Assembly: GCA_013350335.1 (NCBI GenBank)
Contig: CM023534.1
Coordinates: 12,057,542-12,121,541, forward strand
Direction: 5' to 3'
Origin: Chimonanthus salicifolius
Lineage: Eukaryota > Streptophyta > Magnoliopsida > Laurales > Calycanthaceae
DNA length: 64,000 bases
Part shown: positions 25,201 to 34,693 of the stretch, in pieces
Numbering within the stretch: the stretch's first letter is position 1
How the letters are laid out: each line of letters opens with the position of its first letter
The notes under the pieces: generated by a model
The model's database searches: none
What the model was told of the DNA's origin: nothing
The model's input: the letters and a program-made list of their open reading frames with translations, nothing else
Position numbers and translations under genes: made by a program

Positions 25201-26800
25201 AGAAAGTAATAATATTCATCACTAAAGACCAAATATGGCAACATGTAAATCCCTCAAAGACAAAAACCCTAAAATTCATTCAGAACAAAAGGAAAACAAA
25301 TGTAAGATCCAAATCAAGGCTCCACCTAAAGACTGAGTTGAGTAATAATAATCACATGAGAATTCTCAAAGAGACAAAAAAAAGGGTCACACAAGTACCA
25401 ATAACAGAATAATGCAGGCAACAAACAGCATTGGCTCAATTATGAGTGTGACACCAGAAGCAGGTTGGACCTTGCTTTCAGCTATCACTATCTCTTTATA
25501 TAGTGACCTGCCACAGATAATCCATGCAGCAAAGACTTTCAATCATAGGGATCTGAAAAATGGTATGCAAGACTCTCACAAAGAGGCCCAGTAGTCTTGA
25601 TTAAAGTGGGAAAAACACTAACAAGACTATTATTCTTTACAGAAGATGTTGCAGCATTGACCACCTTTGGGGGGATATAGATGTTGGGTTATGGCCACTG
25701 AAAAAAAAAAAAAATTGGCCCCACCATCATAGAGTGAAGGAATGCTTAACCCAACTGTTGGAAATCTAAGGTTTTCATTTCAAATGGGAATTGGAAATTC
25801 TAAGTTAATACTTCACGTTCCGAATTGGTCTCTCAAGATGAATTTAAACAGAAGTTTCAGAGAGTTGGTGGTGATATTGGAATTGGAAGGCTCATCCCTT
25901 TCTAGTACAGAAGTTATTTATTCTGTCTGGTTCAGATATCAGGACAATGCCAACACAGCTGAGGCAGTGAGTTCCAGAAGACTGGCCAAATGAGTGAATC
26001 TCATGCCATTATTGAAGTTGAATCTTTTCATATCACTCAATGTTCCAAGGATGGCCACAGTTTCAGTTAGAAGCTTGTGGATCTTGTTGATGGGATTGAC
26101 TCATCAAGAAACACATGTGTTGTGTATCCATTTAAGAGCTCCGTGTTTGGCTAACAAGAGTGCAGATCTACCAGCAAGAGAAGGAGTTTGAGATGATGAG
26201 ATTCAATTTTTTATTCTGTCCTAGCTTTACAGAATGCAGCTTTTTGGTTTTCTCCATGGTTATTGGCATGGGAAACAGCTGCAAGAAGCAGAGTAAGAAT
26301 CAGATCTGAAAAAACACTACATTTTGCAAAATTTCAAATAGTATTTCTGTAGAAGCAAGAAAAAAAGATTTAGAAGAAAGGGAAACAAGAAACGTAAGCA
26401 TTTGAGATGAGAAGCAAGTTTCCCAATAACTATGGTACTTTGCTCTGCTATCAGTTTGCCTTGTCTCTGCTTTTCTATTCTTTTCTCCTTTGAAACCTAA
26501 TTAATCTTTGGCTTTCTAAAAAATAAAAAGGGCAAGAAAGCACACAAAAATAAATGAATCTGCAAATTTCACAATAATCCCTTCAAATTGCAAACTATCA
26601 AACACGGAAACTAGACTAAAAATGGTAACAAAAACAACACAACATCAACAAAACCACTGAAAAATGTTAAATACAATGGTCTTAAGATAAATCAAAACAA
26701 CCAAAACTCCAACAAAGGCAAAATTTTCTTAGCACTGACAACTCACACCAAAATCACTATCATCATCATCTTCTAGTTCTTCTTCATAGACATTTTTCAT
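6015..26800 (-). CDS. DRM2-like: DRM-type de novo cytosine-5 DNA methyltransferase, 8 coding exons
   Basis: Domains-rearranged methyltransferase of the RNA-directed DNA methylation pathway, which methylates cytosines in all contexts in the nucleus. I joined exons by eye at: 26800-26747, 24114-23926, 19491-19395, 19273-19227, 14158-14039, 8560-8464, 7702-7590 and 7253-6015. All junctions are GT-AG and phases match, giving 1956 nt (651 residues plus stop), near the family's usual 600-650. Order: acidic N-terminus, UBA1 (about 88-129), acidic linker, UBA2 (about 177-218), then a catalytic domain with motifs in the DRM order (VI-IX-X before I-IV). SAM-binding motif I reads LLSLFSGIGG (about 529-538). 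The catalytic Pro-Cys in GGSPCNN is intact (Cys about 612), which favours active DRM1/2 over DRM3. The start at 26800 is the least certain part, because an AG lies directly before the ATG. The family and C-terminal exons are near certain; exact splice sites are inference. Confidence 0.93.
7590..8560 (-). CDS. DRM2-like: DRM exons 6 and 7: second UBA domain
   Basis: Exon 6 (8560-8464, 97 bp) and exon 7 (7702-7590, 113 bp) flank a 761-bp intron. Exon 6 ends one base into a glycine codon (donor GTGAG) and exon 7 supplies the other two (acceptor TTTGCAG), so the UBA core LLVEMGFPTEEAASAVDRCG is split just before its second helix pair. Exon 7 continues with LVELTDSIYAAQMAK, a block shared with plant DRM2 proteins. 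UBA domains in this family are thought to bind ubiquitin or regulatory partners. Exon 7 ends in phase 0 at GAG before GTACCC. Confidence 0.9.
9250..10740 (+). mobile_element. Decayed L1-type LINE, C-terminal half of ORF2
   Basis: Plus-strand reading shows the end of an L1 ORF2 in broken frames. Near 9500-9700 are the zf-RVT linker signatures. An open stretch at 10017-10580 contains AIWKERNNRIFEGK, followed by an RNase H-like domain (KFNVDDATRGKPSLAGIGGI) that ends ELRAIR; the tail PWRKTPSGGR lies near 10680. A duplicate of that tail sits at 9310-9365, so the locus is rearranged. Antisense to the host gene and non-functional. Confidence 0.8.
11716..12110. repeat. Tandem duplication, 2 x about 197 bp, of LINE-related sequence
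   Basis: The segment starting CATCTACTAAAAAAA at 11721 recurs at 11918 with few differences. Each copy contains GGATTAGAGGACGTCGG-type sequence also found once near 9370, so this is a local duplication of an L1-related block. Confidence 0.88.
11965..12360 (+). mobile_element. Second L1 fragment with an internal deletion
   Basis: Runs parallel to 9345-9690, then jumps near 12307 directly to the L1 tail sequence corresponding to 10608 (GGCAACCTCATCATCGAAGG). About 0.9 kb present in the other copy is missing. Confidence 0.7.
13345..13565. mobile_element. Small foldback MITE, copy 1
   Basis: About 220 bp, nearly palindromic around 13450. ACCACTTGATCTTAATGGTG on the left pairs with CACTAAGATCAAGTGG on the right, and GACCAAACTTTAG with TAAAATTTGGTCC. 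Related copies lie near 34070 and 45012. Confidence 0.75.
14039..14158 (-). CDS. DRM2-like: DRM exon 5: acidic linker between the UBA domains
   Basis: A 40-codon exon, phase 0 at both ends, with acceptor CTGTCAG and donor GTAGTT. It encodes a Ser/Glu/Asp-rich linker ending MDDELSDMDSFLGDE. DRM proteins carry a similar acidic spacer between their UBA domains. Its identity rests mostly on frame, splice sites and position rather than strong sequence similarity. Confidence 0.8.
14159..19226 (-). other. DRM intron 4 (5.1 kb)
   Basis: Between exons 4 and 5. Its main content is the plus-strand L1 relic at about 15700-17640. The rest (14159-15690 and 17640-19226) is AT-rich with no feature I can name. 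Confidence 0.7.
15700..17640 (+). mobile_element. Decayed L1-type LINE, reverse transcriptase to zf-RVT
   Basis: In shifting plus-strand frames I read RT landmarks: a MVNWPFLDDVM block near 15740, ILVAEAL-like sequence near 15900, the active-site box HLQYTDDTMIFCDGD near 16005, LGLLLCID near 16215, then zf-RVT sequence (CDGFFSMRSFYHCL near 17030, NHFVTSACLLCLKKCEPP near 17200). Many stops and frameshifts. It lies inside DRM intron 4, antisense to the gene. Confidence 0.82.
19227..19491 (-). CDS. DRM2-like: DRM exons 3 and 4: first UBA domain
   Basis: Exon 3 (19491-19395, 97 bp) and exon 4 (19273-19227, 47 bp) are separated by a 121-bp intron. Together they read through a full UBA domain: SKLISHFVGMGFSEEIVAKA in exon 3 and EEDTEAVLETLLTYS in exon 4, with the glycine at the junction split 1+2. 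The Met-Gly-Phe loop typical of UBA domains is present. The LLTYS ending resembles the same position in monocot DRM2 proteins. Confidence 0.9.
19690..20715 (+). mobile_element. Decayed RTE-type non-LTR retrotransposon
   Basis: Plus-strand fragments match plant RTE reverse transcriptase: NLYMVFIDLEKAYNN near 19740, GLHQGFALS-like sequence near 19935, then FRYLSSIVESHKGSNLDITN with KMGAGWVKCRQTNEVLCDKR at 20164-20280. Near 20450-20690 are CLGWFRNVTKRL and RRRGKPLKT, before a (GAT)n 3' end at 20691-20710, typical for RTE. Several stops; not functional. Confidence 0.85.
22860..23060 (-). mobile_element. LINE-like 3' tail
   Basis: On the minus strand this reads like the non-coding L1 end (GTTCTTGGTTTTCC near 22970, then GCCTTTTATTTATCAATGAG near 22910). 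No coding part remains. The assignment is by resemblance only. Confidence 0.4.
23926..24114 (-). CDS. DRM2-like: DRM exon 2: acidic and Gly/Pro/Ser-rich N-terminal region
   Basis: A 63-codon exon, phase 0 at both ends, with acceptor TGTGTGTAG and donor GTAAGT. It begins with two glycines and an acidic Ser-Trp-Ser motif (EESFSWSSEDESE), then becomes Gly/Pro/Ser-rich with no known fold. It joins in frame to the UBA1 exon. DRM N-termini are poorly conserved, so support comes from the open frame, strong splice sites and acidic character. Confidence 0.75.
24115..26746 (-). other. DRM intron 1 (2.6 kb)
   Basis: Between exons 1 and 2. Contains a degenerate L1 RNase H fragment near 25740-26200 on the plus strand. 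The rest is A-rich with no feature recognised. Confidence 0.6.
25740..26200 (+). mobile_element. Degenerate L1 RNase H fragment
   Basis: Broken plus-strand frames show VGGDIGIGRLI-like sequence near 25870 and a terminal HLRAPCLANKSADLPAREGV at 26132-26191, matching the usual end of the RNase H domain in plant L1 elements. No reverse transcriptase part is seen next to it. Confidence 0.6.
26747..26800 (-). CDS. DRM2-like: DRM exon 1: predicted start exon
   Basis: Eighteen codons, MKNVYEEELEDDDDSDFG, with a strong GTGAGT donor. It joins in phase 0 to exon 2, and an acidic start is usual for DRM2. The ATG follows CACAGTTAG directly, so a leader intron may end exactly here, although the pyrimidine tract before it is weak. 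A transcript starting a little upstream without a leader intron is also possible. Confidence 0.6.
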
Positions 26801-27892
26801 CTAACTGTGGAAGCTTTTTGAGTTCCACATCACAACTCTACTCTATCAAAAACAGCAATTTATCATATTTTTTCTTACCCAATCAATGCAAGTCCTTTAG
26901 AGGCATCTCTCTTCTCCTAATACTTTCCACTTGTAACATTTCAATTCAAGTTGTTGTTTCCAGTCTTTTAATAATGTCAAACCCGTCAACAGCGAAATCA
27001 CAAATATTATACCTGGATTAAAAACTGAACCATCAAGGCATCTCCAAAAACCAACATACTGAAACCACTGACAAATGCCAAATAGGATGGCCTAAAGATG
27101 TGTTATATTCTATGGAGTCTCATCATTAGAGATGTATTGTGATCTTCACTTTCATGGGTCAAGACTCCGAGCCGAATTTTTTATTGGAGGGCAATTTTGT
27201 AATTTTCACTTTGCATCTTTGTTTACCCTAATCATTGCAGTATATTATGTCGTTCTGTGAGAAAGATAGCAGCTAAAACTGTAAAGAGAGCCAGAACCGA
27301 CTCTCCTTTGATTTCTTGCCTTTAAGCATAGTGGATTGATGTTGAATGGATGTACCAAAAGGAAATCACGTAAATCTCTGCGTTGCAGTTTGATTCCAGG
27401 TTGTTGATTTTCTTCCTTCTGTTTTCTTTTTCTTTTTCGCTATTGTTGTTTTTGTGCGGTAAGAAAGAAGTTTCCTCCTAACAAGAGAAGTTTCCTCCTA
27501 ACAAGATGAAGAAATAGAGGATAACAAGATGAAGAAATAGAGGAGGCAAACCCGAAGAATTCTTTTCAAAAAAAGAAAGGCTGCATTTACTCCAACAAAC
27601 AAAGGCAAAATGCTCTCAACATTCATAACTAAAAATAAAATCACCAACATTCCCTCGAATCACGAAGCAAAGAAACCTAACTTTCAAAACTGATTCAACA
27701 AAAAGAAGCTTCTAGAACACACAAGAAACGCTCAAATTCCACACCTGAATATAGGAATTTCCCGAAGACTAGAAAGAAAAAAGAAAGCAAAAATAATTTA
27801 AGCTGGCGCAACATTGTGAAACTAAATGAATATTGGTAAAAAGAGATCGTAACTGCCAGCCGAAATGTTGAGAAAATGAAATGCGACATTAC

Positions 27893-28160
27893 CGGACGAG
27901 GGGAGGAAAGGAGGAGACTTTGGAGGGGAAGGGGAAAGGTTTGTTTCTTTTGCTCCAAGCTTTTCTTTGGTAGTGAAAAAGGATAGAGTAGGGTTTTGAT
28001 GGCGAAAGGGGCTGAGAGGCTCGTTCCAGAAATGCAGAAGAGCCGTACAATAGTTCGCAACTTCGCATGCAGAGGCAGTGGGAGAGAAGAATCCGTTCGG
28101 TTTTAGTGCCTCACAGAGGGACGAGAGCGGAACCTTGCCAGAATTGAAGGAAGTATAATA
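27893..28160 (-). promoter_or_regulatory. Probable DRM promoter edge and non-coding first exon
   Basis: On the minus strand this stretch is GC-richer and CT-rich, like a plant 5' leader. It has a TATA-like TATTATACTT near 28155 and a good donor (CCG before GTAATG) with its last exon base at 27893. The matching acceptor would be the AG next to the ATG at 26800. An ATG at 28060 stays open and in frame to 27893, so an extended N-terminus cannot be excluded from sequence alone. Confidence 0.45.
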
Positions 28161-28399
28161 CCCAAAATGTGCCTATTTTGTTGCCTTATTTGCTGAATAC
28201 CCATTTAGATTGACGAAAATACCCTTGTGCAGTGACCAGAAGATGCTTGCGCGGGAACGCGATCATCAAAAAACGTACGTGGGGAATCTCATGCCAGGTG
28301 TGAACAGCAATAGGCCGTGGACTGACCAAATACTTTTCGGGGTGGGACCAAATTTGGACACGTGGCAGTGTTTGTGAGACAAATGTCCAATTAAATTAG

Positions 28400-29191
28400 A
28401 AGACTTCCTTTCGAGCAGTTTAAATATTTGAATTTAGTCTTATTTTGGACATTTACTCTAGAGATAAAATGATTAATTAGAAAATATTTGATTCTGAACC
28501 ATTTATTTTTAACAGCTTTTTGTAATATTTTATAATTTTAAATGTTAATAATATAATTTTCAGTGTAATGTTTATCATATTTGTGATCAAGTGCAAGAGA
28601 AATGACAATTTCTTTTGAAGATATTTTAAATTTTTTTTGAAAAAAAAAAAACCACTAAAGTTATAAAGATAAGGTGCTACTTTAGTGGATTCATTGTGCT
28701 TCTTATTTTTTATGGGTCAATTTAGTAAATTGATTTGGGCACTTTGTCCAAGGCCAAAGATAACTTTTTCGAAAGGTATTTTAATAAAATAAGATACAAG
28801 TAAACCATAATAAAATGTGTCATGTTGGTGAATTTATTGCTCGAAAGATAGTTCATATTCTTATAAAATATATTATTTGATAAAATATTTGATCGTTGAA
28901 TATAAGAATTCAGGTTTTTTTAACCTTTAATTTTATAATAAAATGAATAGTTAGAAAATTTTAAATTTGATTTATATTAACAATCTCTATATATTTTATA
29001 AATTTGAAATATTATAAATATCTCATTATTATACATTTTTATAAGTTATTAAGTGTGAGAAGAGAGCATTCTAATTCATTCATTTTTAATGGTAGTTTAG
29101 TAAATTGATAGGGGCATTTTGTCTAAAGCAAAAGGCAACCTCTTAAATGGTATTTTAATGTCACTCTAACATAATGTTAACGGATTAATCA
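28400..29191. repeat. AT-rich intergenic DNA with dispersed repeat blocks
   Basis: A block of about 135 bp at 28687-28822 (with GATTTGGGCACTTTGTCCAA) recurs at 29402-29541 inside the next element, and a weaker copy sits at 29085-29161. No genes seen. Confidence 0.7.
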
Positions 29192-30313
29192 TGTAACGAC
29201 CCGTCCCTCTTACATAATATTGTTTGCTTTGAACTTGAAAAACCCTCACGAATTTGCATTGATCCTAAATTTCAATATTGAACCCAAAAGTCCTTGTATT
29301 AGAAGGGAGGGGTGTTCCATTTTATAAGCCATAACACATTCAACTCCTTTGGCACTATGGGATATTTTCTCTCCTATACATGCCCCTCTCATTAGAAGGG
29401 TGGATTCATTGTGTTTGTTATGTTTTATGGGTCAATTTAGTAAATTGATTTGGGCACTTTGTCCAAGGCAAAAGATAACTTTTTCAAAAGGTATTTTAAT
29501 AAAATAAGATGCAGGTAAGTCATGAAACAAATGCGTCATGTCCCCCTCCCCCCTCCCAACTTGAGCAGAGGTATTACAATTTTGTCATTGTGTACTCTAA
29601 TGCTAGGACAACGCGTCCCAGGGTGGGGAACAAAACCTTGAGGGTTGTCAGGCCAGCAAGTGAGTCTGGACCCGAGGGCCCAAAGAGGACAATTTGCCAC
29701 TGTGTATTCTAATACCAAGACAACACATCCCAGGGTGGGAAAACAAAATCTAAGGGTTGTCAGGTCAACAAGTGGGGCTAGACCTGATGGCCCAAATATG
29801 ATAATATTGTGCCATTGCGTTCTCTAATATCTGGAGAAGGCATTTTAGGAGCAACCTTAGATTGGCTCGCTAAAACAAAGTCGTGTGGGCTTCTGTAAGT
29901 TGAAAGCAGACAATATTGTGCTGAAGAAACAGATCGTTACAAATGGTATTAGAGCACGGTTCAACTCTCAGTTGTAGGTGTGTTTGTGAACAGAGTTAGG
30001 GACGGCTTTGGTCTTAAGGATGGTAGATTGTAATACTCATGTGTTGTGGGCATTTGTAGGAGAGAAAATAGACAAGTTGGGCGCTACTTGTCCCACATCA
30101 TCTATGATGAGAGTTGGTATATTTGAAGATGCCTCCCTCCTTCTAGCACAAGACCTCCCAAGAGGAGAACAACACCTTGAGAGTTGCGGGGACAACGAGT
30201 AGCGCTGGACACAAGAGCTAAAAAAAAATAATATTGTACCCCTGCGTACTCTAATACCCAAATAAGGCATTTTGGGAGTGCCCCTGTGAGCCCAAAACGG
30301 ACGGGTTGTTACA
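29192..30313 (+). mobile_element. Non-autonomous LTR element (TRIM/LARD-like), truncated
   Basis: Starts TGTAACGACCCGTCC and ends GGACGGGTTGTTACA. A 750-bp 5' LTR appears to end TCGTTACA at 29941, followed two bases later by TGGTATTAGAGCACGG, a primer-binding site like that for initiator Met tRNA. The 3' end from about 30150 repeats only the last part of the LTR, so the second LTR is truncated. No coding region. I could not find a clear target duplication. Confidence 0.62.
29591..29870. repeat. Internal tandem repeat, period about 112-115 bp
   Basis: Units start at 29591 (TGTACTCTAATGCTAGGACA), 29703 (TGTATTCTAATACCAAGACA) and 29818 (partial). A further diverged copy lies at 30160-30290. The repeats fall inside the LTR of the element above. 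Confidence 0.8.
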
Positions 30314-31180
30314 CATTATCCTTCAAAAGTCATAATAACATAATACATTATTAAAAATAAAGCCTATATATGTGCACAAATTAAAGTAATTTAAAAAATA
30401 AATTATGTAAAAAATAAAATATTATACTAGCATTTATGAACCTTGAAGTGCAATATAATGGGATTTTTGAATAAATTTTTTAACTAAAATACAAATTAAT
30501 TTATTAAAATAAAACAACAAAAAATTACTTTTATCCTTAAAGTATATTAACTAAAAATATTAATAAATATAGTAAACTACTTTAAAAACCAATAGATAAA
30601 GTAAAAAACCAAATAAATAAATTATTTGTAAACTAAAATTAATTTATTTTAAAATACAAATAGAAAAATATTTTATTCAACCTCCTATACTTACCCCTGT
30701 GTAAGACAAATTTATTTGAATAGAATTTAATTAGAAACATCGTAGTCAAAATGAAAATTCATAATGTATTAAATTAAACAAAAATAACAAAATAAATTAT
30801 AAAATAAATTGGAGAATGAAACAATGTGCAAGACCACTTAAACTTCTATATGAAGTAAAAATAATGAAAGTATCTTTAAATGAAAATTCCATGGCAAATT
30901 AAAAATGCTAACAATATTGAAGTAGAGGAATATAGTGAATTTTATATGAATAAACAAATAAAATATAAAAATTCCAGTGCAAATAAAATTGTTGATGGGT
31001 TGGGTTTGAATCGGACCTTCTTTGTCATGTTCAAAATTCACTATGTAAATAAATCGAGTCAAATTGACCCTATAACAAAGTTTACCTCAAAATACATTAC
31101 TGACACATGTAAAAATAAAACAGGTTGAGTCAAGCTAACCTGTTTAATTTGTCTTTTACCTTTTGAAGAATTACACACAC
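30314..31180. other. AT-rich intergenic DNA
   Basis: Very AT-rich; no gene, repeat structure or regulatory site recognised. Confidence 0.55.
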
Positions 31181-31184
31181 AAAA

Positions 31185-32490
31185 ATACATGTAATCTTAT
31201 TTATAGAGAACTGACGAACAAATATAGAAAGTAAAAAAAGAGAAAGTTCTAAACAGAGAAATACAATATTTAATAAAATTTAAATATATCTAAATATATT
31301 ATAATGATTAAATATATCCCTAATACTCTCCCTGTAACGCTTCTTATGAAAAAATAAATCTTTGCTCAAAGATGATAATCACGGTGAGAAATGTCGTATC
31401 GAGCAGCCATAGCATACATGTCAAACTAGCAGGAGTAATGCGGTAGTCGAGAGCTAGCAAGAAAGAAGTAGATGACGACTTGCAGCCAGAGGAGATTCAG
31501 CAGCGAGAGAAGATGAGCGTCGTTTGAGAGAATTGAGAAAACTGCATATCTGGTGGTTGCGAGGAAAAGAGCAGTATAGCAGCAACGAAAAGAGCTGTCA
31601 GGCACAGAGGCAGGCGTTAGAGAGAGACGCCAAAGGCGGGTGCCGTAAAAGAAGCAGTGTAGAAGAGAGTGAGAGATAACGGCAGCAGCATCGACACTGT
31701 AACTGGGCCGGATAAGAGAAGAACCGGGCTGCAGATCAGAGGAGGTCGCTGCAGATCTGTGAAGAGAGAAGTCAGATCTGAGAGCGGGGTGCCAAGTTGT
31801 GAGCAAACACGGCGATCTGGCAGAAAAGAACGTGGCTACAGGGACTAATCGAGTCGTCGGAGATGCGGACAAAGGGCGATAGCAGCAAGGACGAGAGGTA
31901 GCGTGGATCTCCAATCGGAACGGAGAAGCGCAACACAGATCAAAATGGATCTCCGGGCGACGATGAAGAGCAGGAAGCGAGGCAGCGGCAGTCAAAACGG
32001 AAGGACCAGAGGAGAGCGCGCCTAAGTTGCAGATCTGGACAGGCGGAGGTCCAGATCTGAAGCAGGGAAGGGGAGCGGCGGTGATGGGAGCAGCAGAACT
32101 GGCCGAGAGCCAAGACAGAGTGCACAGAGGCAGCGGCGGGAGATGTGGAAGAAGAAGAGTTCCGGCAGGCTAGTGGGCGGTAGATGTGGAAGACGAAGTG
32201 GCGGCAGGCTTGTGGGCACACAAGGAAAAACGAGGACAGGGATTAGGGTTGGAAAAAAAAATTAATGGATTGTCGCTCTCTATACCATGAAGATATATTT
32301 AGATTTTAGCCATTATAATATATTTAATCATTATAATATATTTAGATTTTTTTAAATATTGTATTTCTTTGTTTATGAGTTTCTTCCCTATTTGGCTTTT
32401 ATATTTGTTGGTGAGTTTCTCTGTAAATAAGATTATAGGATCTCTCCATATTAAAACAGACACACCAAATATTTGTGTGTAATTCTTCAT
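31185..32490 (-). mobile_element. Rearranged copia-type relic with inverted LTR arms
   Basis: A 31185-31325 arm and a 32290-32490 arm are inverted copies of each other (left ACAGAGAAATACAATATTTA; right, read on the minus strand, ACAAAGAAATACAATATTTA). Each has a TATA-like TCT(A/G)TAAATAAG. Between them is about 0.9 kb of GC-rich, GATCTG-rich sequence like the leader of the copia element at 43137-44416. A PBS-like TGGTATAGAGAGC (minus strand) lies near 32275-32288 and a PPT-like CAGGGAGAG near 31330. The open frames in the middle are probably not genes. Confidence 0.55.
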
Positions 32491-34069
32491 TGTATAGAAC
32501 CAAACTTAAATCCAAAATTTTTTTTGGACCACTTCCTTCGATCAAACCTTTTTTCAAGATCCTCTTCTTCTCTCTATGTCAGAGGAGACCCGTCCACAGA
32601 GGGAGGGGAGAGGTAGACTCCTTCTCATATTCGTTTTACTTAGCCATTATAATACCTTTACTTAATATAAAAGAAAACACTTTCCAATGTGTATCAAATA
32701 AATTTTGACTATAGAGTGGTGATCTCCTCCCTTACTCATTCCTATCTCCTATTCTCACTTCTTATTCTCAAATCCCAACTTTGTGAAACTTTCTTATACA
32801 CGTGAGTTTATTTGCCAGTATACTTCATTCTTCTTAAAAACAATGGGTTATTCATTTTTACTTATTCTACATTTATACATACTTCTTTTTTCTTTCTCCC
32901 GACAAAAATAAATAACATTTCTTAAATTATCGATCTTTCCATAGATATTTTATATAATTCAACACAAGTTTTACATTATTGTCCATTTTGTCTTACGAAT
33001 CGACTTGCTGAACCCTTTGTTTTAAGTAATTTCGAAAGGTAAAATAAATAATATAATAAAATTCACATCAAATTATAAATATTACACGAAAGAGAATTGC
33101 TACCCATTTTTTATATAAATACAAGTTGAACTCCTCACACCATAGCGAGTTTCTCTCTCTCGAGTCTTAGAGAAGTGTGCAAAGTGGAGAAGTTATAATT
33201 CTAAATTCTGAAAAGTACAAACATAGAGTGGCTGATGTGTCTCTGTTCGCCTTTGCTGCTTCTTTTTCATTTATTCTTTATTTCTTTTGATTTTTTGCTT
33301 TTGCTTTCTCTCTTCCTTCTATTAATCTCAAGTTGTCACTGTTTCAGTCATTAGTTCCACTTGGTTAATCAAATTTGCAAATTAGAAACACACCCAATCC
33401 ATATTTTATAGGTAACACCACTGTTTTGTTATATAATTAGGCATTTATATAGTTAGGATTCACATTGTGTTCATACCTTATGCCATGTATTGATTGTAAA
33501 AGAAAATAGCGAATTGAGAGAGGTGATGTTTTTTATCCTGTGTGTTGATAAAATTCAATGACCAAGACGGGCTAAAGACAGTATTAAGGTAAGATAGTAT
33601 CAACACAAAGGATAAGATGGTATCATCTCTCCAAGATAGGCTAACCATCTTGCAAGTTTAGAATTTAAGAATTGTGAGTTATTGATAATTGAAGGTTATT
33701 CAACTAACATTGGATCTTGGTTGAATTTACTATTTTTCAATTTTTAGGGATTTTTGTACTAACAAATTAGATGGCCACTACATTTTTTGTCACAGATTCT
33801 CAAATCTAGGTTGAATCATTTGGACTGTGTTTGATCAGGACAAGTGAACTTCTCTTGAGTTTTCCTACTTGGTTTCAATTTTTATGAGAAAGTGGAGTCC
33901 ACATGTGACTAAAGTTCTCCTAGTCAAGTAGAAAATGATGTTTTCCACTTTTTAGGAGAACACCATCTTCTCTTATTACGAAGAAGATGGTACTTTATGC
34001 AACCCGACACTCAGTTACACTTGATTTGCATCTACTTTTTATTTATTTATTTGGAGCTTTATAAAAAAA
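32491..34069. other. AT-rich intergenic DNA
   Basis: No gene or structured repeat seen. A CT-rich patch near 33150-33170 is the only compositional change. Confidence 0.5.
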
Positions 34070-34280
34070 ATTAACCACTAAGATTGAAAGTTCATATAAA
34101 ACTCGATAAATGGACCAAATTTTAGTTAGACAATCAAATCTTAATTACTTGATCTCAATGGTCAAACATCAATAGGTGTCTTTTTTTTTTTTCTAAAGGT
34201 GCATGTTGAATTTGACTGTTAATATCAAATGGTTACGGTTTTATTTTTCAACTAAAATTTTATACATATGTTGAGATTGA
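34070..34280. mobile_element. Small foldback MITE, copy 2 (degenerate)
   Basis: Contains GACCAAATTTTAGTTAGACA, ATTACTTGATCTCAATGGTC and a following AATATCAAATGGTTA in the same order as the copy at 13345. The second arm is eroded. Confidence 0.5.
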
Positions 34281-34693
34281 AATAATTTTCAATCCCATGA
34301 GATATTATTCTTTGAAAATTTCATGATTATTTTAAAATAAAATAAAAATCTAACATTCAAGTTTGTAGTCTCACTAATTTCTCTAATTGAAAATATTGAA
34401 ATAAGCAATCTTCAAGGGAACCTCTACGTTGTAGAAGTTCTCGTTACTTCTTTTACCCTATGAGAATAAGGAAACTTCTCTTACTTTAAGTTTTTCTCAT
34501 CCAAAGACAACCTTGGATGCAAATTTAGCTTGAGTGGTTGGGCAATATGTCTTTCATGTCCTTGGCTAGCTCGTATGACATGAAACCATTTCCATGTGGT
34601 TCTAATATTAATACTCTCTGTCTTATTTTAGTTATCTCATTTGAAATATTTGTATTTTTTAAAAAACTCTCTATATAAGACCAGCACTCCATG

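Noticed and set aside
31426..31995. 189-codon minus-strand frame as a gene
   Set aside because: GC-rich, Ser/Leu/Arg-rich and lying between inverted LTR-like arms; it resembles a copia leader, not a protein family.
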